DNA from: Nitrosospira multiformis
Lineage (GTDB): Bacteria; Pseudomonadota; Gammaproteobacteria; Burkholderiales; Nitrosomonadaceae
Direction of reading: 5' to 3'
NCBI RefSeq assembly: GCF_900103165.1
Contig: NZ_FNKY01000001.1
Coordinates: 2,852,001-2,916,000, forward strand
DNA: 64,000 bases
Shown here: positions 27,823 to 37,119 of the stretch, piece by piece
Layout of the letters: each line of letters begins with the position of its first letter
How positions within the stretch are numbered: position 1 is the first letter of the stretch
Notes under the pieces: generated by a model
What the model was told of the DNA's origin: nothing
The model's input: the letters and a program-made list of their open reading frames with translations, nothing else
Databases searched by the model: none
Program-made: the position numbers and the translations under genes

Positions 27823-29232
27823 TTAATATATTTCCCGCACATCTACAAAGTGCCCCGCCACTGCCGCCGCCGCGGCCATCGCCGGACTTACCAGGTGCGT
27901 GCGCCCGCCCGGCCCCTGCCTGCCTTCAAAATTGCGATTGGATGTGGAAGCGCAACGCTCCCCCGGGGAGAGCCGGTCGTCATTCATCGCAAGGCACATG
28001 GAACATCCCGGTTCACGCCATTCGAATCCCGCTTCACGAAATACCTTGTCCAGTCCTTCCTGTTCCGCCTGATGCTTGACCAGACCGGAACCTGGCACGA
28101 CCAGGGCAAGCTTGATATTCGCGGCAATATGCTTGCCTTTTACCACATCCGCCGCCGCGCGCAAGTCCTCGATACGAGAGTTGGTGCAGGAACCAATGAA
28201 TATCTTGTCCGGGTGGATATCGGTGATCGGCGTGTTGGGGGCAAGACCCATGTACTTCAGGGCATGCTCCATGTCATGACGCTTCACCTCATCGGTAATT
28301 TGGGACGGATCAGGCACCTTGCCGTCAACCGTTGTGACCATTTCAGGCGAGGTGCCCCAGGTCACCTGCGGCTTGATCTGGGCCGCATCCAGCGTCACCA
28401 AGCGATCGAAGGCCGCATCGGGATCGCTTTTCAGCGTGAGCCAGTAAGCCACTGCTTTTTCCCATAAATCACCTTTAGGTGCGAAAGGCCGTCCCTTGAT
28501 ATACTCGATGGTAGTATTGTCCACAGCGATCATCCCGGCACGCGCGCCTGCCTCAATCGCCATATTGCAGAGCGTCATGCGCCCTTCCATGGAAAGCGCG
28601 CGTATGGCGCTGCCGGCAAACTCGATGGCGTAGCCGGTACCACCCGCCGTACCGATCCTACCGATAATGGCGAGCGCGATATCCTTGGCGGTGATGCCGT
28701 GACCCAGCTCGCCTTCGACCACAACCTGCATGGATTTCGCTTTTTTCATCAGCAGGCACTGCGTTGCAAGCACGTGCTCCACCTCCGAGGTACCGATACC
28801 AAACGCGAGACATGCGAATGCGCCATGCGTGCTGGTATGCGAATCGCCGCATACCACCGTCATGCCGGGCAGCGTGGCGCCCTGCTCCGGGCCGATCACG
28901 TGCACAATTCCCTGACGCAGGTCGTTCATTTTGAATTCGGTGATATCCAATTCCTCGCAATTCTGGTCGAGCGTTTCCACCTGCAGACGCGATATCGGGT
29001 CGCTGATACCGTGGCTTCGGCCAGTGGTGGGAACATTGTGATCGGCCACGGCAAGAATCGAATCCCGCCGCCAAGGCTTGCGGCCCGCCAGCTTCAGTCC
29101 TTCAAACGCCTGCGGACTGGTGACTTCATGCACCAGGTGGCGATCGATGTAGATCAGCGCCATCCCATCCGGTTTATCGGACTCCTGGTGCACCACATGG
29201 CTTTGCCAGAGTTTATCGTATAAGGTTTGCAT
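27823..29232 (-). CDS. leuC: 3-isopropylmalate dehydratase large subunit (LeuC)
   Basis: 469 residues. Aconitase-type: [20 protein letters not shown], 4Fe-4S cluster Cys in [14 protein letters not shown] and [13 protein letters not shown], and [15 protein letters not shown]. Partner of LeuD. The 156-base gap to the entericidin gene contains a short GCTGGCTTTCAGCCAGC hairpin that may soften read-through. Confidence 0.97.
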   Translation of the reverse strand: MQTLYDKLWQSHVVHQESDKPDGMALIYIDRHLVHEVTSPQAFEGLKLAGRKPWRRDSILAVADHNVPTTGRSHGISDPISRLQVETLDQNCEELDITEFKMNDLRQGIVHVIGPEQGATLPGMTVVCGDSHTSTHGAFACLAFGIGTSEVEHVLATQCLLMKKAKSMQVVVEGELGHGITAKDIALAIIGRIGTAGGTGYAIEFAGSAIRALSMEGRMTLCNMAIEAGARAGMIAVDNTTIEYIKGRPFAPKGDLWEKAVAYWLTLKSDPDAAFDRLVTLDAAQIKPQVTWGTSPEMVTTVDGKVPDPSQITDEVKRHDMEHALKYMGLAPNTPITDIHPDKIFIGSCTNSRIEDLRAAADVVKGKHIAANIKLALVVPGSGLVKHQAEQEGLDKVFREAGFEWREPGCSMCLAMNDDRLSPGERCASTSNRNFEGRQGPGGRTHLVSPAMAAAAAVAGHFVDVREIY

Positions 29233-29303
29233 CTTGCGGAAATCCCAAGGTAAGTTGTAATTATCCCATAAGACCAGGCTTTTAACTTCAGCCTTTTTTT
29301 ACA

Positions 29304-30446
29304 TTATCGGCTAATGTTCATCTTCCAGACCACCAACCCCAATCCGAGCAAAACGGCAGCGGCACTCAGGGTAAATGTAAGACCCGCCCCCAGCAACTCC
29401 CAGACATAGCCGCTGAATACTCCTCCGAATGCACCACCGAGACCGAATGTAAGACTGGTATAAAGGGCTTGCCCCTTGGCCTGATGGCGTCCGCGAAAGA
29501 AGTGATGCACCAGCATCATCGCGGTGGCGTGATGGGCGCCGTATGTCGCGGCGTGCAGGATTTGCGCCAGCACCATCACGGCCAGCCACTCCACTCCCCA
29601 GCCTATCATCAAAAAACGTGCTATCGCGCAACTGAAACTGAAAATCATAATCTGCTTCAGGCCAAACCGGCGCATGAGTTGCGGCATCAGAAAGAATACG
29701 CCGATTTCGCATATCACGCCTATCGCCCATAACCAGCCAACTATGCCCTTGTTATAACCATGCTCCACCAGATAAATCGAATAAAAAGTGTAATAAGGTC
29801 CATGAGCAAGCGCCATCAGCAAACACGCTGCAAAAAACGCCAATACTTCAGGGCGCTTGAATATCTGTCGCACGGAAAGATTGTCTGCGGGTTGAAGCGC
29901 TATTTCGGCATCGGGAATCTGCCGGGAAAAAATGATGATGCCCAGCTTGAAACCCAACACCGCCCATAATAACGAGCCTATATCCATGGCATCCAGCAAA
30001 TAGCCGACGCTTATCACGGCGAAAATAAACCCCAGCGAACCCCAGGCGCGAATACGCCCATATTTTGCCGTGCTTTCGCCGAGGTAAGAAAGCGTGGTTG
30101 CCTCGATCAGCGGCAACGATGCGCTCCAGAAGAAGCTCATCAACGCCATCGTTGCCGCCATCCAGGCAAATGATTCGCCAAAAAAAACACCGCAATAACT
30201 TATCGACCCCATCACTGCGGCCAATTGCACGATCAGCAACCGTTTACCGGTGTGATCGGCAAGCCAGCCCCAGGCCGCGGGCGCAAAAACACGCGTTACA
30301 TGCAACAATGACATTAATATGCCAATCTGAAAGGCATTGAAGGAAAGAGACTTAAGATACAGGCTCCAGTAGGGAGCAAATGCGCCGATAAAAGCGAAAT
30401 GAAAGAAATAAAAACCGGAAAGGGACCAGTATGGAATGGGGCGCAT
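29304..30446 (-). CDS. MFS transporter (HcaT / nucleoside-symporter-like)
   Basis: 380 residues from ATG 30446 (MRPIPYWSLSGFYFFHFAFI); upstream in-frame codons to 30569 add hydrophilic, non-homologous residues. About 12 membrane segments. The N-terminus with FAPYWSLYLKSLSFNAFQIG and WGWLADHTGKR matches the MFS_1-like group that includes the phenylpropionate transporter HcaT. Substrate unknown. Its end lies 71 bases before leuC, same strand. Confidence 0.8.
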   Translation of the reverse strand: MRPIPYWSLSGFYFFHFAFIGAFAPYWSLYLKSLSFNAFQIGILMSLLHVTRVFAPAAWGWLADHTGKRLLIVQLAAVMGSISYCGVFFGESFAWMAATMALMSFFWSASLPLIEATTLSYLGESTAKYGRIRAWGSLGFIFAVISVGYLLDAMDIGSLLWAVLGFKLGIIIFSRQIPDAEIALQPADNLSVRQIFKRPEVLAFFAACLLMALAHGPYYTFYSIYLVEHGYNKGIVGWLWAIGVICEIGVFFLMPQLMRRFGLKQIMIFSFSCAIARFLMIGWGVEWLAVMVLAQILHAATYGAHHATAMMLVHHFFRGRHQAKGQALYTSLTFGLGGAFGGVFSGYVWELLGAGLTFTLSAAAVLLGLGLVVWKMNISR

Positions 30447-30593
30447 CCGGCCGATTTTAACAGGCTGCAAGGAACAAACAGATAAACACTCAATGCATCG
30501 AACTGCAAAGGAAGTATCATCCTGAATCCGGTCGTTGGCTACTTTCATGAAGCCCGGTTTCATCAACAATTCTTTTTTTCATCCAAATACCTA

Positions 30594-30629
30594 AAACAAA
30601 GGAGGCAAGATGACTTGCCTCCTTTGTTT
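30594..30629. terminator. Perfect 16-bp hairpin, probable terminator of the PRC-barrel gene
   Basis: AAACAAAGGAGGCAAG, a four-base loop ATGA, and the exact complement. On the minus strand it follows the PRC-barrel gene by about 80 bases and ends in TTTT, so it can terminate that transcript; no clear T-tract follows on the plus strand. The stem contains AAGGAGG. Confidence 0.65.
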
Positions 30630-30706
30630 GCGCAACCCTTGAAGCTACGGGCGACGGTTTCTACTTGTGAAAGTGACGGAGCGCCTCGGTCTCGCCTTTG
30701 GCACCC

Positions 30707-31216
30707 TCAATACCTCTTGTCTTTTGCACTATCCGTGTCAACTGGCGCCACCGGGATAACCCTCTCGTCCTTTCTGGGAGCGGATGCCGCATAGTCGACG
30801 GAAGACTTGGTGTCCGTGTATGATTTTGTCCCATAATAGGAATGGATCGTATTTTGCCAGGTCGGGTCTGCCATATCCGGCCAATCATCCTTATCAAAGC
30901 CCGGTGCGGATTCGAGACGTTCCTTATCTACTTTGAGCAGGAAACGTTTGTTCACGGTATCCAGTTTCAGCGCACTCCACGGCACTGCGAAAAGCTTGTT
31001 GGCGATACCGAGAAATCCTCCGAAAGACAATACCGCATAGGCGATTCTGCCATTGTCTACATCCAGCATGATTTCCTTGATATCGCCCAGATCTTCATCT
31101 TTATGATTATATACATCGTCTCCAATGAGGGTGTCAGCACCCATCAATCGAGGCCCCGGACCCTTCTCGTCGTAGCTTTTGTACATGCCGTAGATATCGC
31201 GATCTTCGTAACTCAT
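30707..31216 (-). CDS. PRC-barrel domain protein
   Basis: 169 residues, hydrophilic, no signal. PRC-barrel domain at about 22-100 (LIGDDVYNHKDEDLGDIKEI, YAVLSFGGFLGIANKLFAVP, WSALKLD), followed by an acidic Tyr/Ser/Asp-rich tail. Stand-alone PRC-barrel proteins of this type are often stress-related in proteobacteria, but the molecular role is unknown. It has its own terminator-like hairpin downstream. Confidence 0.88.
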   Translation of the reverse strand: MSYEDRDIYGMYKSYDEKGPGPRLMGADTLIGDDVYNHKDEDLGDIKEIMLDVDNGRIAYAVLSFGGFLGIANKLFAVPWSALKLDTVNKRFLLKVDKERLESAPGFDKDDWPDMADPTWQNTIHSYYGTKSYTDTKSSVDYAASAPRKDERVIPVAPVDTDSAKDKRY

Positions 31217-31677
31217 GTTTATCTCCTGTCAATATGATATTTGAGAAATCCTCGTTACTGCTGTATGCCCGGCGAAGAAATCCAATCGGGTAAAAGCGTT
31301 TCAGGCGAGTACAGAATGCGCAATCTGCTGAATACCGTCAGTACGGTAACACACAAAAACAAGCATTCCGGAATATTCATTACGGTTCACCAATACGAAA
31401 GTGGCTGAACTGATTTTTCCCATATTGAACAAGTCCGGGTGCGCTAAACGACTCTTATGTCTGCCAGCACACAAAATTACAGTAACACTGATATTTATAG
31501 AGAATTTGCAAATAATATGCATGCATCCTGATAGTTTATCAGGTTTTTTAATATGACTTTTGATTACTTTTTTATCATAAATTCGAATCAGAAAACTGCC
31601 AATATCCACGCAGAAATAATTCCAAGTAGATTTCCGATGAGGTTGGGGAAATAAATTTTCCATGATCAGAGCTTCCA
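31217..31677. other. AT-rich spacer without a supported gene
   Basis: 460 bases. A minus-strand frame (31301-31690) could encode up to 129 residues, starting at MENLFPQPHRK (ATG near 31663) with a weak GGAAG upstream, but its product resembles nothing known and its composition is biased. I do not call it a gene. Confidence 0.4.
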
Positions 31678-31945
31678 ATGTGCATACCACACCGTCACTG
31701 TTCCGCAGTGACCACGGTTCGGAACTATGTCATGAATAATCTGGAAGTGCGGCACACCTTGGAGTCGATTGCAGAGTATCTGGACATGGGCCCGAGGAAC
31801 CTGATACGCATTTTCAAGAAAGGATGTGGCATGTCACCGATGAGCCATGTCAATGACGCGCATTGACGTCGCCAGATGCTACCTTGAGCCTACTGATCTG
31901 AGCTACAAGGAAATCGCCCAGCGCTGCGGCCTAGAAATCAAGGGA
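31678..31945 (+). pseudogene. AraC-family regulator, C-terminal remnant with frameshift
   Basis: TVRNYVMNNLEVRHTLESIA, EYLDMGPRNLIRIFKKGCG and MSPMSHVND match the double helix-turn-helix of GlxA/FtrA-like AraC regulators. The frame stops at 31866; shifting it continues as IDVARCYLEPTDLSYKEIAQ then RCGLE, the normal end of the second helix-turn-helix. The sensor domain is missing and no start is present, so this is a dead fragment. Confidence 0.85.
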
Positions 31946-31965
31946 GCTAAAAGATGGGTAATGGA

Positions 31966-32592
31966 TCAAAGCCTTCTGAAAACATGGTAGAGAATTGCTG
32001 CCACAACCAGAAGGAGCATGGGCCAGAATTGGGCGATGCCTTCATACCATTGCACGCCCACGGTGATGGGGATTTCCAGCGTGAAATCGGCCTGACTCCC
32101 ATCCTTCCCGGACAGATGAAGCCGGTATTCCCCCGTTTCACCGATACTCAATACCTGCGTGATGATGCCGGACTCGTAGGTTTTTGGAGGAACTGCCAAC
32201 AGTGTTTTCGGTGGCGTGCTGCCATCCGTTTTTGCCAGCGTCATGGCCAGCGGCCATTCGCGCGCCGATTCCGGGTAAAGAAGATCGATCGTGACATCCA
32301 GTATCCCCGGACCGGGTATTTTTCCGCACAGGACGGGGACGGACATCGCGCTGCTTGCATTCTCGGGAATTTCATAGTCTCCCGGAATGAAATACCCGGA
32401 ATACCCAACCACTAGGGATTTGGACTCTATCGTGCATGTGCCATCGCGAAACCCCTTCGGATAGGTGTCCGACAGATCCCCTTGGGAGCTCACGTGAAAC
32501 TGCAGACCGACCGCGACGATTACCGCAAGGGAGGCGGTCAGAACCAGGAAGCGCCGCATTCCCGTCGATAAATTTGCCCAGATGCCGTTCAT
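31966..32592 (-). CDS. Membrane-anchored periplasmic protein of unknown function
   Basis: 208 residues. Membrane segment near the N-terminus (about 13-30, RRFLVLTASLAVIVAVGLQF), a periplasmic beta-rich middle with two Cys (CTIESKS and VPVLCGKIPG) and a second membrane segment at the C-terminus (about 187-205, FWPMLLLVVAAILYHVF). I do not recognise a family. It follows the urea transporter on the same strand, separated only by the 188-bp repeat element, whose end is 21 bases before the start codon. A role with the transporter is possible from position only. Confidence 0.75.
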   Translation of the reverse strand: MNGIWANLSTGMRRFLVLTASLAVIVAVGLQFHVSSQGDLSDTYPKGFRDGTCTIESKSLVVGYSGYFIPGDYEIPENASSAMSVPVLCGKIPGPGILDVTIDLLYPESAREWPLAMTLAKTDGSTPPKTLLAVPPKTYESGIITQVLSIGETGEYRLHLSGKDGSQADFTLEIPITVGVQWYEGIAQFWPMLLLVVAAILYHVFRRL

Positions 32593-32613
32593 CGATTTTC
32601 TCCTGTGAAAAAA

Positions 32614-32801
32614 CTAGGGCCTGTTAACACTTATTTCGCACCCGCGACGGCGACGGATTTCATTCAGCACGAGGCATGAGCCGCGCGACGGAGCAGGCCT
32701 CCGTAAACGGCGAGTAACGAAGGGCTGGATGAAATCCGTCCCGTCCCTTCGGGTTGCTACACAAAAAACGCGGGTGCGAAATAAGTGTTAACAGGCCCTA
32801 G
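32614..32801. repeat. 188-bp MITE with CTAGGGCCTGTTAACAC ends, copy 1
   Basis: Perfect 33-bp terminal inverted repeats beginning CTAGGGCCTGTTAACACTTA on both strands, enclosing about 120 bp without coding capacity. CTAG at both ends may be the target duplication. It sits between the urea transporter stop (32803-32805) and the next gene start (32592). A second near-identical copy is at 36933. Confidence 0.9.
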
Positions 32802-32802
32802 A

Positions 32803-33819
32803 TTAAGCCGGTTCAACCGGTTTCTCTAGGGGGGATGGCCGCCAGCGCTGCCAGCGCCCGGCAATAAACAGCACGACCCATAAAACGAATAAAAAAGGAG
32901 CCGCGAGGACTGGCAGATTGGCCAGAAGGAAGATTTGAGAGAACCCAATCTGGACCAGTGGAGCAAGGACGCTGGCCAGTACAGCCAGAAGCGCGCTCCG
33001 GGTGTCAGGCCTGAGGAAAATTTGTCCTACCGCAACAGAAGCCAGGCCTGCGTTGAATCCATACAGCCCGATTTCGGTGGCATGATAATCGGCTTCCAGT
33101 AATGTTGCGACCAGGCTTCCTGTAAACGCGCCACCTGCGAGCAGCAATGCGCCTCGGGGTGATGCAAGCGCGACTCCGATCAGAATCAGAATGCCCACCG
33201 CAAGGCTGTCAGCAAAAAATACCTGACTCACCCCTTTTATCAGCAGAGCCGGCCGCATACCAGCCCATGCACTTCCGGCACCGGGCATACTTCCGGACGA
33301 GGCCGGAATCGGGAGATCCGGGTCCACCGCGCGAACATCAGGCCCGATATCGAATGCATGATCGACCGCGGGGACCGCCAGAATGAATATCCAGCAAATC
33401 AGAACGAATGGCGCCGTGGCGGGAGGAATCTGAAACGTGAAGGGCAGCGCGGACGGCTTCGTCATGAATGCGAAAACCATGCTGGAGAGCATGGCCGCCA
33501 GCACGATGTACAGCCAGAGTTGGGGAGTGTGTCCAAGAAACGTCCACAAGCATGCTCCCGCAAGCGTTCCGTTGAAACCGTACAATCCCGCGTCGATATC
33601 GCTCCTGGAACACTTCAGGGCAATGGCGGCGGCTGTGCTGCTCACGGCTCCCAAGGTAGCAGCCAGACCGGCCATCGCATCGTTTATATAAAACGCCGCC
33701 AGAAAAATAAATCCTGTGACTGCATTGCCGCAAAAAACGACCTGCCCGACGCCTCTGAGAATGACCCTGAGGGACCTGGGCAGCGCCTCATCGATTTTCA
33801 ATAACCAATTCACGATCAT
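32803..33819 (-). CDS. Urea transporter (UT family)
   Basis: 338 residues, about ten membrane segments. Internal duplication typical of UT channels: DIDAGLYGFNGTLAGACLWT in the first half and ATEIGLYGFNAGLASVAVGQ in the second, plus the pore-lining GVGQVVFCGNAVTGFIFLAA and KGVSQVFFADSLAVGILILI. A passive urea channel; in ammonia oxidisers urea is an extra ammonia source via urease. No urease genes lie in the window. It follows a TetR gene by 42 bases. Confidence 0.93.
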   Translation of the reverse strand: MIVNWLLKIDEALPRSLRVILRGVGQVVFCGNAVTGFIFLAAFYINDAMAGLAATLGAVSSTAAAIALKCSRSDIDAGLYGFNGTLAGACLWTFLGHTPQLWLYIVLAAMLSSMVFAFMTKPSALPFTFQIPPATAPFVLICWIFILAVPAVDHAFDIGPDVRAVDPDLPIPASSGSMPGAGSAWAGMRPALLIKGVSQVFFADSLAVGILILIGVALASPRGALLLAGGAFTGSLVATLLEADYHATEIGLYGFNAGLASVAVGQIFLRPDTRSALLAVLASVLAPLVQIGFSQIFLLANLPVLAAPFLFVLWVVLFIAGRWQRWRPSPLEKPVEPA

Positions 33820-33861
33820 CCCTTTTTTAAACCAGAGTGCTGTGCATGGATGGGAGCTGCC

Positions 33862-34443
33862 TCAACTGATGACACGATCCATGATGTCCTCGGCGGCCAG
33901 CCGCCCGATATGCGCAGCCTCGCTGCTGCCCGTAACCATGGCCGTCACGATGGCGCCGTCGATGATCAGGCTCAGTTTCTCGGTGACAAGGTCCGGATCC
34001 TTTGCCCCGCTTGCCGCAACCATTGCCCTGAGCCGCCCGTTTATTCTGTCCCGGTGCGTAATGGCGACATCCTTTACCCAGCCGCAATCCTTTTCATGCT
34101 CCGCCACGGCGTTGATGAATACGCAGCCGAAGAAATCCTCTTTCTCGAACCATTCCCCCAGCAAATCGAACAGAAACAGGACGCGCTCCCGAGGCGGGCA
34201 CTCCAGGTTCGACAGATCCAGGTCGAACCAGCGAAACCACATGTTCGCTTCCGTATCGAATACCGCCTTGAGCAGATTTTCTTTTGAGCCGTAGTGCATA
34301 TAGAGGCTGCGGCGCGCCACTCCCGCTTCCTGGAGAATCCTCGAAATTCCGGTGGCGTGTATGCCCACGCGACAGAACAAGCGACGCGCAGTCAAAAGCA
34401 GCTTTTCTTCCGCCGATTTCCCATGCTGCTCTGCTTTCGTCAA
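33862..34443 (-). CDS. TetR family transcriptional regulator
   Basis: 193 residues. N-terminal helix-turn-helix (LLLTARRLFCRVGIHATGIS, RILQEAGVARRSLYMHYGSK, ENLLKAVFD), then a ligand-binding helical domain with FFGCVFINAVAEHE, reminiscent of the AcrR/YxaF-type C-terminal region. Probably controls the OsmC-monooxygenase-TetR-urea transporter set through the palindrome at 36356-36375. Confidence 0.92.
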   Translation of the reverse strand: MTKAEQHGKSAEEKLLLTARRLFCRVGIHATGISRILQEAGVARRSLYMHYGSKENLLKAVFDTEANMWFRWFDLDLSNLECPPRERVLFLFDLLGEWFEKEDFFGCVFINAVAEHEKDCGWVKDVAITHRDRINGRLRAMVAASGAKDPDLVTEKLSLIIDGAIVTAMVTGSSEAAHIGRLAAEDIMDRVIS

Positions 34444-34482
34444 TTGGCCCCTCTGTAATCCGTAATGATCAGTGCAAGTTCA

Positions 34483-35721
34483 TCAAACCTGATCAGCCCT
34501 GATCGACCCGGTTCGGCTCTCGTCAGCCCTGGAGCGGACTCGTCCGGCCAGTTGCTTCCCGATTTTATTCGCGATCCTGGTCGCTTCCAGGCGAATTTCC
34601 CGCAGCTGGCCGCTAAGGGGATTGAGCTGTCCGATGAAGTAAAGGCGCGGCGCACCGGAAAATTCCTGATCCCCCAGAATTACCGGCCTGTCGTCCGGAG
34701 TGGCAATGCCGGGGACCTGGACCAGTTCGGCGATGCCGGTGCGAAAACCTGTTCCGGCAACAATAGCGTCCACGCTTAGTACCGCTTCCTTGGCCTGATC
34801 TCGAGCCTGGGCTTCAACAGAATGAAAGGCGTGTATGCTTTGCCCGCTGATTTTCCTGATCGGACCGACGATGCGGATGCGTCCTGCGCGGACATCCCCC
34901 ACGAAGGGGTGATAGAGAATGGGTACCACCTGGGTCCGGGCAAACTGCTGGGATACCCTGGATGAAGGAAAAGGAAGACCGAAAGGCGTCAGGTCGCCTA
35001 TGAAAACCCGCTGCAGAAGTTGCAGGAGGCCATCCACCCAGATTACCGGCAGGGAGTGTGTCGCCACGCCGATTCCAACCAGAGGAACGCCGAAAACGCT
35101 TTTGGGAAGAATATGCGGCGGCGTCCTGATGGATATCGTCACTGTCCTGGCGTGCTCAACGAGCCTGCTTGCAATTTCAGCAGCAGAATTTCCGCTGCCG
35201 ACCACCAGTACATGCTGCCCCGCATAGGTTCTGGCATTCTTGAACTTCGAAGAATGGATGATTTCCCCGGAAAAAGTCTCCATGCCTTCCCATTCGGGAA
35301 TGACGGGAATACGTGCACCCCCCGTCGCGATCACCACGGATCGCGACTCAAATTTCGCCCCATCATGGCTGGCGATGACCCAGATGTCGCGCTGAGGGTC
35401 GTATTCGATTTTCCCGATGTCGATTCCGGTCTGAACCGTGAATCCGCCGCGTTCAGGAAATGTTTCGAGGATGCGCACAAGCTCGTCGCGCGAAGGCCAG
35501 CGACCGGCTGAACGGGGGAACGGGCTCCCGGGGAGCTGTGACAGGACGCGTCCCGAGTTCAAACGCAGTCCATCGTAATGATTGCGCCAGACGTCCCCCA
35601 CCGCTGGTGTCTTCTCCAGTACCAGCGGATCGAGGCCGGTTCTTTTCAGCTCATACGCCACCGACAAGCCCGCAGGGCCGGCGCCAATCACCGCCACATC
35701 ATGCACATCCGTCATGTTCAT
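34483..35721 (-). CDS. FAD-dependent monooxygenase (CzcO / FMO type)
   Basis: 412 residues. Two Rossmann motifs: GAGPAGLSVAYEL for FAD near the N-terminus and VVGSGNSAAEIASRL for NAD(P)H near residue 175, plus VIATGGARIPVIPEWEGM. Matches flavin monooxygenases of the CzcO/YhaU-like group. Substrate unknown. Lies between OsmC and TetR genes on one strand with short gaps (39 bases), so probably one operon. The tail after LEATRIANKIGK is Arg/Ser-rich. Confidence 0.88.
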   Translation of the reverse strand: MNMTDVHDVAVIGAGPAGLSVAYELKRTGLDPLVLEKTPAVGDVWRNHYDGLRLNSGRVLSQLPGSPFPRSAGRWPSRDELVRILETFPERGGFTVQTGIDIGKIEYDPQRDIWVIASHDGAKFESRSVVIATGGARIPVIPEWEGMETFSGEIIHSSKFKNARTYAGQHVLVVGSGNSAAEIASRLVEHARTVTISIRTPPHILPKSVFGVPLVGIGVATHSLPVIWVDGLLQLLQRVFIGDLTPFGLPFPSSRVSQQFARTQVVPILYHPFVGDVRAGRIRIVGPIRKISGQSIHAFHSVEAQARDQAKEAVLSVDAIVAGTGFRTGIAELVQVPGIATPDDRPVILGDQEFSGAPRLYFIGQLNPLSGQLREIRLEATRIANKIGKQLAGRVRSRADESRTGSIRADQV

Positions 35722-35760
35722 CGCTCTCCTATTACATGAAAACTCGGCTGTTTTATTCGA

Positions 35761-36285
35761 TCATTCATGAGTAATCCCGATATCGAGGGGAACGGGACGC
35801 ATTATGGTGTCTGGGATAGGCGCGGTCTTGAGCAGACTGGCCAGGATCCCGTTTACCTCATCTTTAGAGGAATCGGTCCGGATATCCACGTCTACTCTGA
35901 TGCCCTCAAACCCTGGATTGCCGGATTCCACGCCGTAGGCGGCGCGAAAGTTCACCCGGCCGGAAACATTCAGCCGCAGCGATTTTACCGTGATACCCGC
36001 AGCCGATAACCCGCCGATATAGGTGGCAGCAAGGCAATGGCCGACTGCTGTGAGCAGCATGTCCTGCGGCGTCAAGCCGATCCCGCTGCCACCGTACCGC
36101 ACTGGTTCATCTCCGGCGACCTCCTGTCCGTCGGTGACGCGCGAGATGGTGTGATAGCCCTTTTCCCAGACAACCGTCGATTGATATTGAGGCTTCGCAA
36201 CAAAGCCATCCCCATCTGCCTGAATGAGATCCCGTGTTGCCCTGGATTTATTGAGATCGATTCCGTTCATGTTTTTTGCTGTCAT
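35761..36285 (-). CDS. OsmC family protein
   Basis: 174 residues. OsmC/Ohr fold: PQYQSTVVWEKGYHTISRV, GGSGIGLTPQDMLLTAVGHC (peroxidatic-type Cys), LAATYIGGLSAAG, and C-terminal TMRPVPL-like MRPVPLDIGI. The second, resolving Cys of Ohr/OsmC is absent (APIPDTIMRP instead of a Cys-Pro motif), so thiol peroxidase activity is doubtful. First gene of a TetR-controlled set. Confidence 0.88.
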   Translation of the reverse strand: MTAKNMNGIDLNKSRATRDLIQADGDGFVAKPQYQSTVVWEKGYHTISRVTDGQEVAGDEPVRYGGSGIGLTPQDMLLTAVGHCLAATYIGGLSAAGITVKSLRLNVSGRVNFRAAYGVESGNPGFEGIRVDVDIRTDSSKDEVNGILASLLKTAPIPDTIMRPVPLDIGITHE

Positions 36286-36355
36286 TCGCTCATCTCCATG
36301 TCAGAAAAGACAACGCCGATGCCCTTGCTGCTTCGACCAATACGGCAATCCAAAA

Positions 36356-36375
36356 AGTAGACCGATCAGTCTACT
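36356..36375. promoter_or_regulatory. TetR-type operator palindrome upstream of osmC-like gene
   Basis: AGTAGACCGATCAGTCTACT is a near-perfect 20-base palindrome, 71 bases before the OsmC start codon. The TAGAC-N6-GTCTA form is typical of TetR/AcrR operators such as those of NemR-like regulators. The TetR gene three genes downstream is the obvious candidate. Confidence 0.75.
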
Positions 36376-36509
36376 CATTCTATCCCCTGGATAAAAACAT
36401 TACAAGAGGACAGGGCACAAGTTGGGGGATTTCCTGAAGATGAAGACAAAACTGCGATATCCGCGATCTTTGCCGGGAATTCATTCGCTTCTGTCGGGGA
36501 TAGCAATAT

Positions 36510-36800
36510 TTGGTGGTGAACTGCTGGCTATCGATGATGCCAGCATTGGGGGATTGTTGCGGAGAGCCGGGCCGTGCGACGAACATAGCCATGTATTTCT
36601 GCGATCCAAACAGCCCATGGCGCAGAGGAACCAATGAGAATACCAATGCCCTGCTAAGACAATACTTTCCAAAGGGAACGAGAATGGCGCCATACACGCA
36701 GAGTCAACTGAATGACGTCGCCGAAAAACTAAACTCTCGCCCAAGGAAAACGCTGGATTTTAGAACACCCGCCCAAGTATCGGACGAAGCATTGCACTGA
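36510..36800 (+). pseudogene. IS30 family transposase, C-terminal remnant
   Basis: FCDPNSPWRRGTNENTNALL, RQYFPKGTRMAPYTQSQLND and LNSRPRKTLDFRTPAQV are the diagnostic C-terminal third of IS30 transposases, including the last catalytic-domain Glu region (NENTN). The sequence in front is not IS30-like, and the DDE Asp residues are missing. No terminal repeats were found. A dead fragment between osmC and terC. Confidence 0.85.
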
Positions 36801-36932
36801 CCGGTTGAATCCACCACAGCTATTTTCTGATCAATTCCTCCAGCTAGCACCTGCTGTAAAATCACTTATGACAATGTCTGGCACAACAGAAACAGGGATG
36901 GGAGAATAGCGGCATTGAGAATAGCGTTTAAC

Positions 36933-37119
36933 CTAGGGCCTGTTAACACTTATTTCACACCCGCGACGGCGACGGATTTCATCCAGCACGAGGCATGAGC
37001 CGCGCGGCGGAGCAGGCCTCCGTAAGCGGCGAGTAACGAAGGGCTGGATGAAATCCGTCCCGCCCCTTTGGGTTGCGCACAAAAAACGCGGGTGCGAAAT
37101 AAGTGTTAACAGGCCCTAG
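36933..37119. repeat. 187-bp MITE with CTAGGGCCTGTTAACAC ends, copy 2
   Basis: Near-identical to the element at 32614, with CTAG at both ends; one change in the left end (TTTCACACC instead of TTTCGCACC) and a few internal differences, including two missing bases near the right end. It lies 155 bases before terC. Confidence 0.9.

Noticed and set aside
29233..29303. Possible leucine attenuator leader before leuC
   Set aside because: No leucine-rich leader peptide or terminator pair in the short gap; the MFS gene ends there.
31301..31690. Minus-strand frame of up to 129 residues
   Set aside because: Weak ribosome site, no family resemblance, low-complexity AT-rich codons; overlaps the AraC relic.
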